From contig NW_026732691.1 of NCBI RefSeq assembly GCF_028476545.1, positions 124,001 to 188,000 of the forward strand: a stretch of 64,000 nt of DNA, given 5' to 3'. This DNA is from Physella acuta. Taxonomy: Eukaryota > Mollusca > Gastropoda > Physidae. Position numbers and translations under genes: made by a program. Below are positions 32,398 to 45,300 of the stretch, in pieces. The stretch's first letter is position 1. Each line of letters opens with the position of its first letter. The notes beneath the pieces are model-generated. The model saw nothing but the letters and a program-made list of their open reading frames with translations, was not told where the DNA came from and did no database searches.

Positions 32398-33480
32398 ACA
32401 CACACACAACATACGTCCACTAATTCCACCACACACAACATACGTCCACTAATTCCACCACACACAACATACGTCCACTAATTCCACCACACACAACATA
32501 CGTCCACTAATTCCACCACACACAACATACGTCCACTAATTCCACCACACACAACATACGTCCACTAATTCCACCACACACAACATACGTCCACTAATTC
32601 CACCACACACAACATACGTCCACTAATTCCACCACACACAACATACGTTCACTAATTCCACCACACACAACATACGTCCACTAATTCCACCACACACAAC
32701 ATACGTCCACTAATTCCACCACACACAAAATGCGTCGACTAATCCCACACCACACAAAATGCGTCCACTAATCCCACCACACAAAATGCGTCCACTAATC
32801 CCATCACACACAAAATGCGTCCACTAATCCCATCACACACAACATGCGTCCACTAATCCCATCACACACAACATGCGTCCACTAATCCCATCACACACAA
32901 CATGCGTCCACTAATCCCACCACACACACACCATGCGTCCATTAATCCCCCTCCCCCCAAAACAAACACACACCTACTGATACCTTACACCTCCAACACA
33001 ATCATTTCGCCAACACTAAATTTTCCCACGCTAAATTCGGCCAAACTAAATTTTCCGCAACTAAATTATCGCTCACTAAATTCTTCCACACTAATTTCTC
33101 CCGCACTAAATTCACCCAGGCAAAATTTTCCCGCACTTAGTTCTCCCACAATGAATTCTTCCACACTAAATTCCGCCGCACTAAATTCTCCCACAATGAA
33201 TATCCCACACTAAATTATCCTACACTAAAATCTCCCGCACTAAATTCACCCACACTAAATTTTCCAGCACTAAATTCTCCCACAATGAATTCTTCCACAC
33301 TGAATTCCGCCGCAATATATTCTCAACTAAATTCTCCAGCATTAATACTCCCACAATGAATATCTCACACTAAATTCTACCACACTGAATTCTCCGACAC
33401 TAAATTCTCCCACATTATTTAAATTTTCTCACACAAAATTCTCCAACACTAAATGCTCCCACACTTAAAATCTCACAAAT
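32398..33480 (+). repeat. Minisatellite B (29 bp) then minisatellite A (15 bp)
   Basis: About nineteen 29-bp units run to ~32945. The first dozen are near-identical ACATACGTCCACTAATTCCA types and the rest are ATGCGTCCACTAATCCCA types. From ~33010 there are about thirty diverged 15-bp units. Confidence 0.9.
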
Positions 33481-33589
33481 CTAAACTCGATACACCAAAA
33501 TCGCCCAAACATTCAACTCCGCCATAATAGATTCCATCACACCCCCCCCCCCTCCACCCCCACGTGAAACTAAATATTGACACAGATTA

Positions 33590-34092
33590 TTGGTGTTAGT
33601 CCCGAGAGTGCACCAAGGTGTAACACAGTTCACAGCGGCTTGATGTCGTCTTTTGTTTGTGTCAAAGTATCTCGCGTGTAGATTTTATTGTCAGGGGAGA
33701 AAACAAACAATGTTTTTTTTCAAGGGAGGTAATTATAAAATTAAACAATAAAAGGAAGAGAAAATAGAAGTAAGCTATTTTTATACATAAACAAGTAAAC
33801 AGACATTATTATTAATTATTGAAAAATAAAAGTAAAAAACTATTTTAAACGTTTGGTGATTTATTACACATTTTCAATTACAACTTTCAGTAATTTTTTA
33901 TGCTAATTTAACAACAATTTATAAATGTAACTAGTGTCATCGAGCTGTAATTTTAATACCCGCAAAAGTACCACTCCTATAATAAAGACCTTTCAATAAT
34001 GGACTAAAAAACTATCGTTTTATTTTGTATATGTAAAAAATCAGCTGATGTTAATGTATTGTTTTAAATTGCAAATTTAAAAAAAAAGAATT
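33590..34092 (+). mobile_element. Internally deleted mini-element: 5' UTR core joined to 3' tail
   Basis: The core module (GGTGTTAGTCCCGAGAGTGC to TTAATACCCGCAAAAG) runs to an ATGGACTA start codon like the one at 18919. About 10 codons later the sequence jumps to the family's 3' end, GCTGATGTTAATGTATTGTT then TTAAATTGCAAATTT and an A-run. All of ORF1 and the C2H2 ORF are absent. Confidence 0.7.
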
Positions 34093-34141
34093 GAACTTTA
34101 TATTTGATTAAAAAAGAAATGCATAAATAAATATAATGGAT

Positions 34142-34285
34142 CAGGTTCGGCAACCTACGGCTCCATGCACACAAATTAATAATTATCTTATTTTCAGAAC
34201 TCATTAAAATGTTTTTTCTCCAATACTCGATAATGAACGATATAATAATAAATATACACAATAAACACTCACTATTCTATTAGAA
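34142..34285 (+). mobile_element. hAT-like end fragment
   Basis: CAGGTTCGGCAACCTACGGC starts a segment matching 652-790 and 29110-29250 (ACTCATTAAAATG, CGATAATGAACGATATAATA). It is bounded on the right by a Helentron-like end. Confidence 0.55.
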
Positions 34286-34450
34286 TTAGGCATGATGCCT
34301 AGCTTCGCTTAGGTTTTCAAAAACATTGAGAATTTTAATGCTTAATTAATTAGTGATTAGCTGTTATGTGTAGTGCTTACGTTTAAACAGTAACGCTTAT
34401 TTTAGAGAAATTGTTGTTGTGGTTGTTGTTTGTTTATAGCCCGTTTTCAG
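34286..34450 (+). mobile_element. Truncated left end of Helentron-like element
   Basis: A terminal palindrome, TAGGCATGATGCCTA, and then GCTTCGCTTAGGTTTTCAAA match the left ends at 60698 and 62510. The homology ends within ~165 bp and no tandem units follow. Confidence 0.6.
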
Positions 34451-35025
34451 AGAGATTGATGTGATGTAGGGAAAATTCGGACCGGTCAGTTCTAAAGGTC
34501 TTCCGGAGTTTTCTACGATCTCAAACGTTATGAAGAGGTTCCTGGATTTGACAACCAAACATTTGTGGAGTGGTAAGTTCACGGAAATCACGAGCAAGTT
34601 AGGAGAGTTGGAGGTCTAGTAAAACATGCACGTTACGCTGCACAAAAGAACAACTCTAAAAGATATGCTGCGAGTTGAGGCACTAATATGTGACGCATGA
34701 AATAGTCTCCCAGGATAGTAAAGTGAGGTGAAGAAGTTGTTATCTGGAGTGCTGACGATCTTCGGGTCAACATATTCATGCAAGCCAGCGTTTTCTTACA
34801 TGAATATAATAACAAGTAAAAAAGCCGGGACATCCAGGGCGTCAAGCGTGCGTTCTGCCGCTAGACCACGCCACTCCACTGATTAGCGTTAGGCAAAGTA
34901 ACAGCGGCTGGGCATTGTGCTGAACACACTACCCCCCCTCCTATATATCCCGAGATAATTTAAATTAATTGACTCTATTTCGTATGTCTCATGTATCTGG
35001 GGTGCGAACTGGAGATGATTTATAC
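34451..35025. other. Unassigned DNA with a tRNA-like SINE head (minus)
   Basis: Near 34830-34880 the minus strand reads GGCGTGGTCTAGCGGCAGAA, as at 2160 on the plus strand. Nothing else was recognised. Confidence 0.45.
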
Positions 35026-36841
<1,816 letters not shown>

Positions 36842-36849
36842 ATTTATAC

Positions 36850-37140
36850 ATGTTTTTGTTATAACAAAGCTGTTTTCTATAATCGTTATTACTTTGTAAT
36901 TGGCTTTTTTACGTCTGTCTGTCCCTCTGTGACTTGATACATGAAGTAAAACTACAACGTATGGGTTTTATTGTGTGCTTTTAACTTTTGAATATGTCAT
37001 ACATTTTTATATATTTTACCTCTTACATCGTCTTGAAATAAATTTATTAATCTTACCGTTTATAGTTAGTAGAGATTTTTTATATAAATATATTATTTTT
37101 CAAATGCTACACGTGTTTCAGATGTGCTGCTTAATAATAT
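36850..37140. other. AT-rich stretch, nothing recognised
   Basis: No ORF, tandem repeat or known element end seen. Confidence 0.45.
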
Positions 37141-37192
37141 TAATATATTGAAATACGATCTTTACTTTATCTGCCATGTGTGTATTGTGCAC

Positions 37193-37356
37193 ACGAAGGG
37201 GAAAAGATTAGGAAGATAAGTTAAATAAAAAGCGCGGGTCGATCAGTGGCGGAACTAGAAAAAAGGGGCCACCCCGCAAATTTTTTTAGGCCACCCCCCC
37301 CCCATATAAATATATAGGCCTATATATGTTTGTATGTATATATGTATGTATATATG

Positions 37357-37442
<86 letters not shown>

Positions 37443-37778
37443 CTCAAACATAAAATACGAACATATGATATTTATTGCTGGCCTGTTCGTGTTTTGAGAA
37501 ATACGTGGATTTTTTTTTTAAATTAAAAAAAAAATTACAACATCATGTCATGTGTGTAAGTGCATTCGCGTGTTTCGTAAAATTTAGTTTTATTTTATCT
37601 CTGCTGTAAGACTATCTAACCGAAGGGGAAAAGATTAGGAAGATAAGTTAAATAAAAAGCGCGGGTCGATCAGTGGCGGAACTAGAAAAAAGGGGCCACC
37701 CCGCAAATTTTTTTAGGCCACCCCCCCCCCCCCATATAAATATATAGGCCTATATATGTTTGTATGTATATATGTATG

Positions 37779-37871
<93 letters not shown>

Positions 37872-38050
37872 TCAAACATAAAATACGAACATATGATATT
37901 TATTGCTGGCCTGTTCGTGTTTTGAGAAATACGTGGATTTTTTTTTTAAATTAAAAAAAAAATTACAACATCATGTCATGTGTGTAAGTGCATTCGCGTG
38001 TTTCGTAAAATTTTGTTTTATTTTATCTCTGCTGTAAGACTATCTAACCT
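37193..38050 (+). repeat. ~429-bp direct tandem duplication
   Basis: GAAGGGGAAAAGATTAGGAA begins near-identical units at ~37193 and ~37622. Each runs through the SINE tail, a hAT end (CAGTGGCGGAACTAG at 37244 and 37671), a TA run and CTGTAAGACTATCTAACC. A third copy of the junction is at 52770-53260. Confidence 0.85.
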
Positions 38051-38614
38051 TCAGGCGGTGAAAAGAATTTAAAACATGAAAGCTTTGTATAAGTAATGGT
38101 GTCTCGTGTTATGTTTATTTTTTATTTATTTTTTTGTATTTATATTATTAATTTTAAATACATTTCATTTTTAAACAATGTCATTCTTTAGTAAGTATTT
38201 TATTAAAAGATAATAACTAAAAGAAGTAATTGCTTTTTAATTTGTTTAGTACAAATCTATTTTTAAAAAAAAAAGCTTATGAGCACGCCTATTTGACTAT
38301 TTAAAAAGGGAAATAAGTCATGGAAGTGGTTTGATAAGTTTGATTGTAGGAGAAAGAGGACTCGGCTTTCACAGTGGTTAAAAAACAAAGGGAAAAAGAA
38401 TATACAAGAGCGTGAGGGGGGGTGTCTATTGAATAAAGATAACCCAACCGCAGCTACAGTGATCTTTTTACAAAACAACCATCAAGTCGAAAATGCAAGA
38501 AAATTAATTTCTTTTTAATTATATTTTTTTATTATGGTCGGCTTTGTGCCCCTAAATGGCATGCCCCCCCCCCCCCCCACTGCGGGGTCTGGCGGCACTG
38601 TAGTTCCGCCCCTG
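37671..38614 (-). mobile_element. hAT element related to the 35026 composite
   Basis: The ends CAGTGGCGGAACTAG and GTAGTTCCGCCCCTG are inverted repeats. The internal CCGAGTCCTCTTTCTCCTAC (minus) is shared with 35026-36841. The flanks do not show a matching 8-bp duplication, so the outer ends probably come from different insertions. Confidence 0.65.
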
Positions 38615-38619
38615 CCTAG

Positions 38620-38990
38620 TTGGTATCTTACTCAACCGAAATCTTTTTTTTTTCTGTTTCTAGATCTGTTGGTTTATTTTGTGACAACGAATGCCTATGC
38701 TTGATTTGTCATAGATGGGCTATGAATTAGGGGAAAATATTAAAGTGGCCTTTTCATACAATTGGCCAAGGTTGACCTTACCATAAAAGTGGCCGAGATT
38801 GGTCTTCCATAAAAGTGGCCAATGTTGGCCTTTCCATAAAAGTGGCCCAGGTGGCTTAAGTTTGCCCTTTATTTACGTAACATCGCCTCTAGTTGAAATC
38901 ACGAACACGGCAAAAGACAACTCAATACAAAGTGGTACAAAGGCAGTGATCAAATACCTAGTACGATAGTTATGCTGTTATCATAACAAC
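38620..38990. repeat. SLC34 3' flank, copied at 42920-43270
   Basis: TTGGTATCTTACTCAACCGA, GTGACAACGAATGCCTATGC, a short array of CATAAAAGTGGCC units and CACGGCAAAAGACAACTCAA recur in the same order at 42930-43265. Confidence 0.75.
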
Positions 38991-39361
38991 AGCCTCAAGT
39001 TTGAACCAGTAAAGTTATTGTGGAAGTTTTAAATGACAACACAATGATAGCAATCTAAGAATTTTTCGTGTTATAAAAAATGTATAAAATTTCACAAAAC
39101 TCATATGACAAGATCACAGAGCTCAAAATTCCTAAAAAAGTATTTTTATATATTTAAAAAAATTACCAGAGAAAATCTTTTAAATAATATATCACATTAA
39201 AAATTTCTGTAAGCTATATACATGCTATATATATATACATATTGAACTAAAACGAATGAAATTTATCTAATCATATACAAGTTATAAATATAAATAACAT
39301 TATAGAAAAAATAGGTTTTCAATAATCGAACTTTGTTTGTAAACAATGTCACGTGGTCATA

Positions 39362-40230
39362 CTAAAGTCGCGTGCTGGACTCTCCGTTAGGTTGTCTGTC
39401 TGACGTGGCCCCAGTGTCTGTCTTCTCGGTAGAGTCTGTCTGGAACCGCTTGCAGAAGAAGACTTTCTGCATGGCGCGATCATAGGGTTCTAAAGACCGT
39501 AGCGGCTGGGGTAGGAACATCCAGTCTTGGAGCTTTCTGGGCAGTCTCTGGGGACGTTTAGCCTGCAGGCATTTGATGACGCCGATGATGATGAAGAGAA
39601 GGCAGACGGGCCCGAGGAAGCCGAGGAGGACGTACCAGCCCGGGATGGAGAGAGCGAAGACTAGGGCGGGGAAGAGGAAGAACATGAGGAGGATGTAGAC
39701 GATGGCGAACCAGCGGTACTCTGCCGTGCAGTTGCCTAGAAATTTGGCAAGCGGGATGGGGAAGCGGAGGTAGGGGATGGGGTAGAACAGGAGGATGCCG
39801 GTGATGTTGAAGAAGAGGTGGCAGAAGGCAGCTTCTAACGCGTTTCTGAGGCCGTCCGTGTTGGCTAAGGCTGAGAGAATCGCCGTGGTCGTGGTGCCGA
39901 TGTTTGACCCCAGGGTCAAAGGGTACATCCGGTCGAGTTCGATGACCCCGATGCCGACGAGCGGGGTGAGGGTGGAGGTGAAGATGGAGGAGCTCTGGAC
40001 GATGATGGTCAACCCGGCGCCGATGATGATGGCGAGGTATCCGGTGAGGTAGCCCAGCGGTCCGGGAAAGTCCGCGTTGATGAATTTTTTGATGATGAGA
40101 GCGATGGGGCATTGGAGAAGGGAGTGCAGCAGTTTGACAATGGCGACTAGACACAGGCAGAGAATGGTAAGGGAGATAACCAGCATGATTGCTCCAATAG
40201 CTTTGTCGTTTAATGTGGAGTACATTCCCT
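39362..40230 (-). CDS. SLC34: Sodium/phosphate cotransporter, SLC34 family, last exon
   Basis: About 288 codons of the C-terminal half of an SLC34 (NaPi-II) transporter, which couples Na+ to inorganic phosphate uptake at the plasma membrane. The diagnostic second QSSS motif reads VQSSSIFTSTLTPLVGIGVI. LTLGSNIGTTTTAILSAL, CHLFFNITGILLFYPIPYLR and CTAEYRWFA also match the family closely. Several hydrophobic helices are evident. The C-terminus is ESSTRL, a class I PDZ ligand like the TRL end of vertebrate NaPi-IIa. The exon starts a little upstream of LNDKAIGAIML: the frame meets a stop just after a TTTAG, so the acceptor is probably the next AG (GTGAG, ~40240) or lies within the next few codons. 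Upstream exons must lie at higher coordinates; none was recognised in the window. Confidence 0.93.
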
Positions 40231-40309
40231 TGAACAAAACTCACCTAAAGGTTAAAAATAAAATTAATCATATATTACAAAGATCAAAGTTGCATTCAAG
40301 AATTAACAT

Positions 40310-40470
40310 TAGTTAATTGTGTCAAAAATATTACTTATATTAATTATATATATTTTATTTTCATATAAAAAACCCGGGATTTTTGTGAAATATAATAAAA
40401 TATAAATAACTTTAAAAACATTACTGTTAGGTTTAAAGCTTGTTATTATCTTACCTAACCACTGTTCTAA
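40310..40470. repeat. SLC34 last-intron segment, copied at 43290-43450
   Basis: TTAATTATATATATTTTATT, TTCATATAAAAAACCCGGGA and TATTACCTAACC-type words recur in order at 43300-43445, directly after the copy of the 3' flank. Confidence 0.65.
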
Positions 40471-40531
40471 TGGGTTTTTTTTATTTTCAATTTCATTTAG
40501 ATAAATACCCAACCGTACGATAACCTTAGCA

Positions 40532-41405
40532 CAGGGTCGGCAAAATTTAGAGACGGAAGAGCTTCAAAAGTTACAATTTTCAAAATATCCCAGTCGTTAA
40601 AGAGGTACTAACAATATTTTTTTCAATATTTTTGTATTTGATAACGATTAGGTAAATATATTTGACTTTGAATTGAAATAAATAGCGCTAAACAAAGGTT
40701 TCGCACAAAAACTGTTTTAGCTCGATCTACTATGATACAATTAGAAATCACATAATATAACTATAGGACTATCCGTATCCCAATCCACTTTAGAAGCCAA
40801 TAACTTTTTGTTTCTTTCTTTACGGACACCACTGGTTCAGTAGGTATCTTTCATAGCCAGGCAGGCCTCAGCACGGCAAACTCCGACTAACTGGTTTGGA
40901 TATCGGTTTGATTACTGTATCGGTCGCTTCTGTCTTTCGGTTCTCACAAGGCTTATCTTTCACCCCACGCGAACCAAGAGTCCAGTACCTTATAGCTCAA
41001 CCGTAGGAAACTAATAACTAACATACATCGTCACTCAGGTCAAATTATTGCATACTGACAGGTAGAGGAATACATTCCGAATAAAACAACATTCCCCTGT
41101 AACGACAATCGAAAAAGGCGGCCCTTGGGCAGTGGCAAGCATGGAATGGTCTCCACGGGGCTGGCTACAGCGGCTGTGGGGCTGGGCCTGGTGCCCAAAC
41201 GGCTGCCCGTATACTTTCTACCTCACCTATTCTGTTATCTGATGAGTTTTCTAATCCTATTTAAAGCTGCTTTTCTTTACAGTACAATATTTCTATGAGT
41301 TTTGAAAATGAAACTATAGTATATTACTATACAATTATTAATCATTGTGCATGGAACTGGAGAGCCGCATCATGACATCAAGGGAGCCGCAGGTTGCCGA
41401 CCCTG
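40532..41405. mobile_element. hAT-like non-autonomous element (874 bp)
   Basis: The ends CAGGGTCGGCAA and TTGCCGACCCTG form a perfect 12-bp inverted repeat. Flanking octamers CCTTAGCA and CGCTAACA match at five of eight positions, compatible with an old 8-bp duplication. It lies in the SLC34 last intron or upstream flank. No transposase frame is seen. Confidence 0.65.
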
Positions 41406-41489
41406 CGCTAACATATTAAATTAGACTTCAGTAAAGCAGATATAAGAACACGCGGTTTAGCAGGAAATTCTAACATCGCAAAAAATCTT

Positions 41490-41842
41490 CTTGGTATTAA
41501 TATTATAGATGTTTGATACTAGTGTTTACTAATTATAGGATTAACATCTAACAATTACTAGGAGTTGTAATTAACATTTTGTTATTAATCACCAACAATT
41601 TTATATACTTTTCTTGTAATTTAATTTTTTATAATTAAAATGAACGTTTGTTTACTTGTGATTTTTTAATATATATTAATACTTTTTTCTTTTCATTTTA
41701 TTGTTTAATTTTATAATTATCTTTCTTTAAAAAAAAATATTGTTTGTTATTTCCCCTGACAAAAAAAGTTCTACGCGCGAGATATTATGACAGAAACAGA
41801 AGACGTGAGCAAACAGCTGTGAACTGTGTGACAACTTGGGTG
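41490..41842 (-). mobile_element. LINE 5' UTR core, minus strand
   Basis: Reverse core module from CTTCTTGGTATTAATATTAT to GCTGTGAACTGTG. It is cut at the end that would normally meet the leader, where a Tx1-type ORF2 fragment begins. Confidence 0.7.
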
Positions 41843-41907
41843 TGATGTTTTTGAGGTGTAGGTTCCTGAAGGTGTCTATTGTGTCTGTTAGAGCGTATTT
41901 CCTACAC
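41843..41907 (-). pseudogene. Tx1-type LINE ORF2 C-terminal fragment
   Basis: GTGTAGGTTCCTGAAGGTGT and GTCTGTTAGAGCGTATTTC match 46305-46350 in the large ORF2 copy. Sixty-five bases remain before a hAT end. Confidence 0.6.
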
Positions 41908-42760
41908 CAGGGGTCTCCAAACTACCACCCGCGAGGTCCTCTCATACGGCCGGCAGCGATCTTTTAGTTCACTGAATAAATGTTTGTTAGAGGTGGCTGA
42001 GGTACTTTGACCAGAAAATTCAAAACAATCTGAAAATGTTGCTTTGGGTGCAAATATCATTGCTCGCCGTGTTGAAGGCATTGGTGAAAACATCGTGACT
42101 CAAATAGCGAAAAATGCAAGCAAGTTTCGCCATTTTTCAATTGCAATGGATGAGTCGCTGGACAGCTGTTCCACCTCTCAAACTTCTTGTGTTCATTTGC
42201 GGTGTGGATGAAGACATGAACATAACACAAGAGCTGGCTTCCCTCTATAGAATGTATGACACTGTTACCATATATAGTTCAGAGACATACTGAAAGATAC
42301 AATCACAGAATCGCAAAATTTACCATATTTCACAGCAGTAAGATGGCTAATTTTGCGAGAAAGACCTGAGCAGAGTATCTAAGTTTAGAAAGGAAATAGG
42401 TGACTTCCCCGAAAGTAAAGGCAAGCCTCAGCTATAAATGTTTGATGAAGAAAAGGGAATAGAAATTGGCCTCTGCTGCAGACATAACTAGTCATTTAAA
42501 TTTTCTGGACCTAAAACTATAAGAGAGGTAAACTTACTTGCAGCTACAGGTCATTTGATTGCAAGCAAATGACCACCTTAGAGACTAGTTCACAGAAGGG
42601 CGGGTGGGTTTGTTATACGTTTTTGACTAAGGATGACTTTCCTAAAACTTTGGCATCAAAGTACCTTTTAAATTTTAGAACAACCTACCTGTTTGAACTA
42701 ACATTTTTAATAATGAAATACGAGAATACCAATTTGAGAGCAAACTTGTATCGACACTGT
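41908..42760 (+). pseudogene. hAT transposase relic, GTF2IRD2/ZBED-like
   Basis: It starts with the hAT end CAGGGGTCTCCAAACTAC. Downstream, frames read ARRVEGIGENIVTQIAKNAS, FRHFSIAMDESLD, then after a frameshift LLVFICGVDEDMNITQELAS, typical of the catalytic core of hAT transposases of the GTF2IRD2-like group (IAMDES...). Near 42660-42740, FRTTYLFELTFLIMKYENTN plus LRANL matches the C-terminal dimerisation region (FGSTYxCEQLFSxMKxNKxxxRxxL in relatives). Several stops and frameshifts lie between. The right terminal repeat was not found. Confidence 0.75.
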
Positions 42761-42919
42761 TTCTTTCAGACATTTTTCCGGGGGAGGGGGCACTTGAAAT
42801 GTATTCGAACTCAAAATTGTCGTGTTAACCGTTGTGTGTCCTACAGTCCGACCACGCCGTGCAATTTAAAGTGCTGGTAACAGCCTAGTAACTTCATTCA
42901 AAATATTCAGGGGGGGGGG

Positions 42920-43450
42920 GCACTTGTTGGTATCTTAATCAACCGAAAGCTTTATTTTTCTATTTCTAGATCTGTTGGTACATGTAGTGACAACGAATGC
43001 CTATGCTTGAAGTGTCCACAGATGGGCTATGCATTTGGGGCAAATATTAGTGACCATTCCATAAAAGTGGCCCACGTGACCATTCCATAAAAGTGGCCCA
43101 CGTGACCATTCCATAAAAGTGGCCCACGTGACCATTCCATAAAAGTGGCCCACGTGACCATTCCATAAAAGTGGCCAAGATGACTTAAGTTGGCCTCTAT
43201 TCATGTAACATCGACTCTTGTTGAAATCACGAACACGTCAAAAGACAACTCAATACAAAATGGTACAAAGGTAGAGTGTTCAAAAAGTATTTAATTATAG
43301 TTAAATCTTTCAAAAACATTTTAATTATATATTTTATATTCATATAAAGAAAACAGGTATTTTCGTGAAATTTAGTAAATTATAAATATGTATAAAAACC
43401 TTATAAATTGTAGGTTTAAAACTTTATTTCTATTACCTAACCAAGTTGCT
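42920..43450. repeat. Relic copy of SLC34 flanks without the exon
   Basis: Copies of 38620-38990 and 40310-40470 are joined at about 43285, lacking the intervening ~1.3 kb with the last exon. The 26-bp CGTGACCATTCCATAAAAGT array (43045-43175, five near-perfect units) is an expansion of the unit at 38760-38850. Confidence 0.7.
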
Positions 43451-43549
43451 AACCACATCCTCATACTAGAACAAAGCATACAAAGATCAAAACAAATCAA
43501 ACAAGTAGTGGACGAAAACAACTAAGAGACGACTGACCCAAGAACGATT

Positions 43550-43645
43550 TTAAAATCGACCCGCGCTTTTTATTTAACTTATCTTCATAATCTTTTCGAC
43601 TTCGGGCCCAATACACAAATGGCAGATAAAGCACTCTAATGAGGG
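43550..43645 (-). mobile_element. SINE tail, minus strand
   Basis: The reverse of GGGCCCGAAGTCGAAAAGAT and AAATAAAAAGCGCGGGTCGA shows the site uninterrupted by the hAT insertion seen at 37244, 37671 and 52826. Confidence 0.6.
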
Positions 43646-43709
43646 ATAAGAATTTTAACCACGACAAACATACTTATATACATACAACATTTTCAATTTT
43701 ATAACACCA

Positions 43710-43884
43710 ATGTCATCCTCACAGACGACATTCGCAAACATTAGCAGCGGCAGCAAAAGGGGTTACGCCCTTCGAAATTTCATCTTGGGCGAGAGCCGGG
43801 AACAGGAGCCACCCGGTCAACGGTTCGGGGGGGGGGGGGGGGGGGGGGGGGGGAAGGAGGGCTTAATAAAAGCATGGGCCCAAT
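43710..43884 (+). pseudogene. LINE-like ORF1 N-terminal fragment cut by a hAT element
   Basis: MSSSQTTFANI, then sequence matching the ESREQEPPGQRFGG / GGLIKAWAQS part of ORF1, is interrupted by a ~28-base G-run. At 43885 a CAGTGGCGGAACTAG hAT end begins. Confidence 0.65.
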
Positions 43885-44260
43885 CAGTGGCGGAACTAGA
43901 AAAACAGGGCCACCCCGCAAAACAATTTTGTTAGCTCCCCCCCCCCCCATATATATATAAATATACTAGCCATCGATACCCGTTTCACGCGAATTATGGG
44001 CCTATATATTTTAAAATGTTGAACTTGTTTGAGAAAAATTATTTGTAAAATAGTTATTGGTCAAAACGCAATGCGCATTACTACACGCTGAACGATATTA
44101 ATGACAAAGCAAAGAAATAACTAATTAGCTAAAAATCCGACACATTTAAATTAAAAATTTATAAAAGTTTAGGCCTAGAAAATTTCACATTGTACGTAAT
44201 TCTAAATCATATTTGAATGAAATAGTTCATTTCTTTATTCTATTCTAAACTCGGAAGATG
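43885..44260. mobile_element. hAT end and unclassified AT-rich DNA
   Basis: CAGTGGCGGAACTAG and CCACCCCGCAAAACAATTTT match the 37671 element for about 85 bp. From 43965, ACTAGCCATCGATACCCGTT starts unrelated AT-rich sequence of unknown kind. Confidence 0.5.
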
Positions 44261-44272
44261 AAGTCATTAGTT

Positions 44273-44273
<1 letters not shown>

Positions 44274-44324
<51 letters not shown>
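44274..44324. repeat. Poly(T) run of ~50
   Basis: Likely a poly(A) tail of a minus-oriented retro-insertion, but no body could be assigned in the following 300 bp of AT-rich DNA. Confidence 0.7.
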
Positions 44325-44328
<4 letters not shown>

Positions 44329-44656
44329 GTCACTTGACTTTTTATTAACTTGTTCTTAATAATAAGAAATATTAAATTAAAACACAATAAAAATTCACAT
44401 GTTAAAACTAAGATACCAAAATGTATCAATTGCAGCTTAAGTCTTTCTTTTCTTCAAATTTATAATTTTTATGCTGTTTTAAAAAATTAAATGTTAATTT
44501 ATGACATTGAAATGTGTCGTTAATCTTTAAATTGTATAGCCTATATGAATAAGTGAAGAAAATTATTTTATACTCTTTTCAATCACATAGCATGCAGAGA
44601 GGAGTCTGAGATTTGGCATAAAGTTCATACTGAGAAGATGTGAAGAAAGATAAAAT

Positions 44657-44953
44657 CTATATATAACAGGTTACAAATAGCGTGTTTTTGGGATGTCGCC
44701 CTGGTGCGGTCCCCGTAAGCGTGATTTTTTTGAGGAGTGTACTTACAGGTACAGAGTTGGGTCTCTCCGTGTGTGTCACATTTTCGGTTTTTCTCCCACT
44801 TTGAAGAACATTTACAGTTTCATTTGAATATGTATCTGTTACGGGTGTTGACACGGGCCAGATGGTTGTTTGCGTGGTGTCCGTATTATCTTCAGGACAG
44901 AGCGAAGGCCAGCTAAGGTTTTTGGTAGGTCTTGTCTGTCTAGTTGCGGCCAT
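44657..44953 (-). pseudogene. ORF1-B N-terminal fragment
   Basis: MAATRQTRPTKNLSWPSLCP at the start, and VPVSTLLKKI near the end, matches the region upstream of the ORF1-B at 50355-51050 (VPVSTLLKKK). The zinc-knuckle part is absent. A 5' UTR core lies immediately upstream at 44995. Confidence 0.65.
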
Positions 44954-44994
44954 CTTGAAAAAAAAATATCAGCAGACATAGTATTCTGCTTTAG

Positions 44995-45300
44995 CAAAGA
45001 GAATACATACTTCCTGGTATTAATACTACAGCTGGCTGATACTAGTTACATTTTATTATTGAATTAACATTAACAATTACTGGAAGTTGTAATTAACATT
45101 ATGTAAAAAATCACCAAATACTTTCAACTTCTTTTTTAAGTATTATTTACTATAATTAACAACAATGTCTGTTTACTTGTTTTTTGTTACACAATGTATT
45201 ACTACTTTTTTCTCTTCTTTTTATCGTCTAATTTTGTATTTACTTCCCTTGAAGAAAAAATATTGCTTGTTTTCTCCCCTGAAGTTCCACGCGCGAGATG
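44995..45300 (-). mobile_element. LINE 5' UTR core, minus strand
   Basis: Reverse core (TACTTCCTGGTATTAATACT to AGTTCCACGCGCGAGAT). Here it leads into ORF1-B, not the ORF1 of the 18.9 kb type. The part beyond ACGCGCGAGAT is replaced by G-rich repeats. Confidence 0.7.

Noticed and set aside
32398-32945. Regular 29-bp array with a CRISPR-like look
   Set aside because: The repeat is head-to-tail with no unique spacers, and the sequence is clearly eukaryotic; it is a minisatellite grown from the leader.
39558-40244. 228-codon minus-strand frame over the SLC34 exon, rich in His/Arg/Pro
   Set aside because: It is a shadow in another frame of the SLC34 coding sequence and has low-complexity composition. 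The plus-strand frame 39795-40052 is likewise an antisense shadow.
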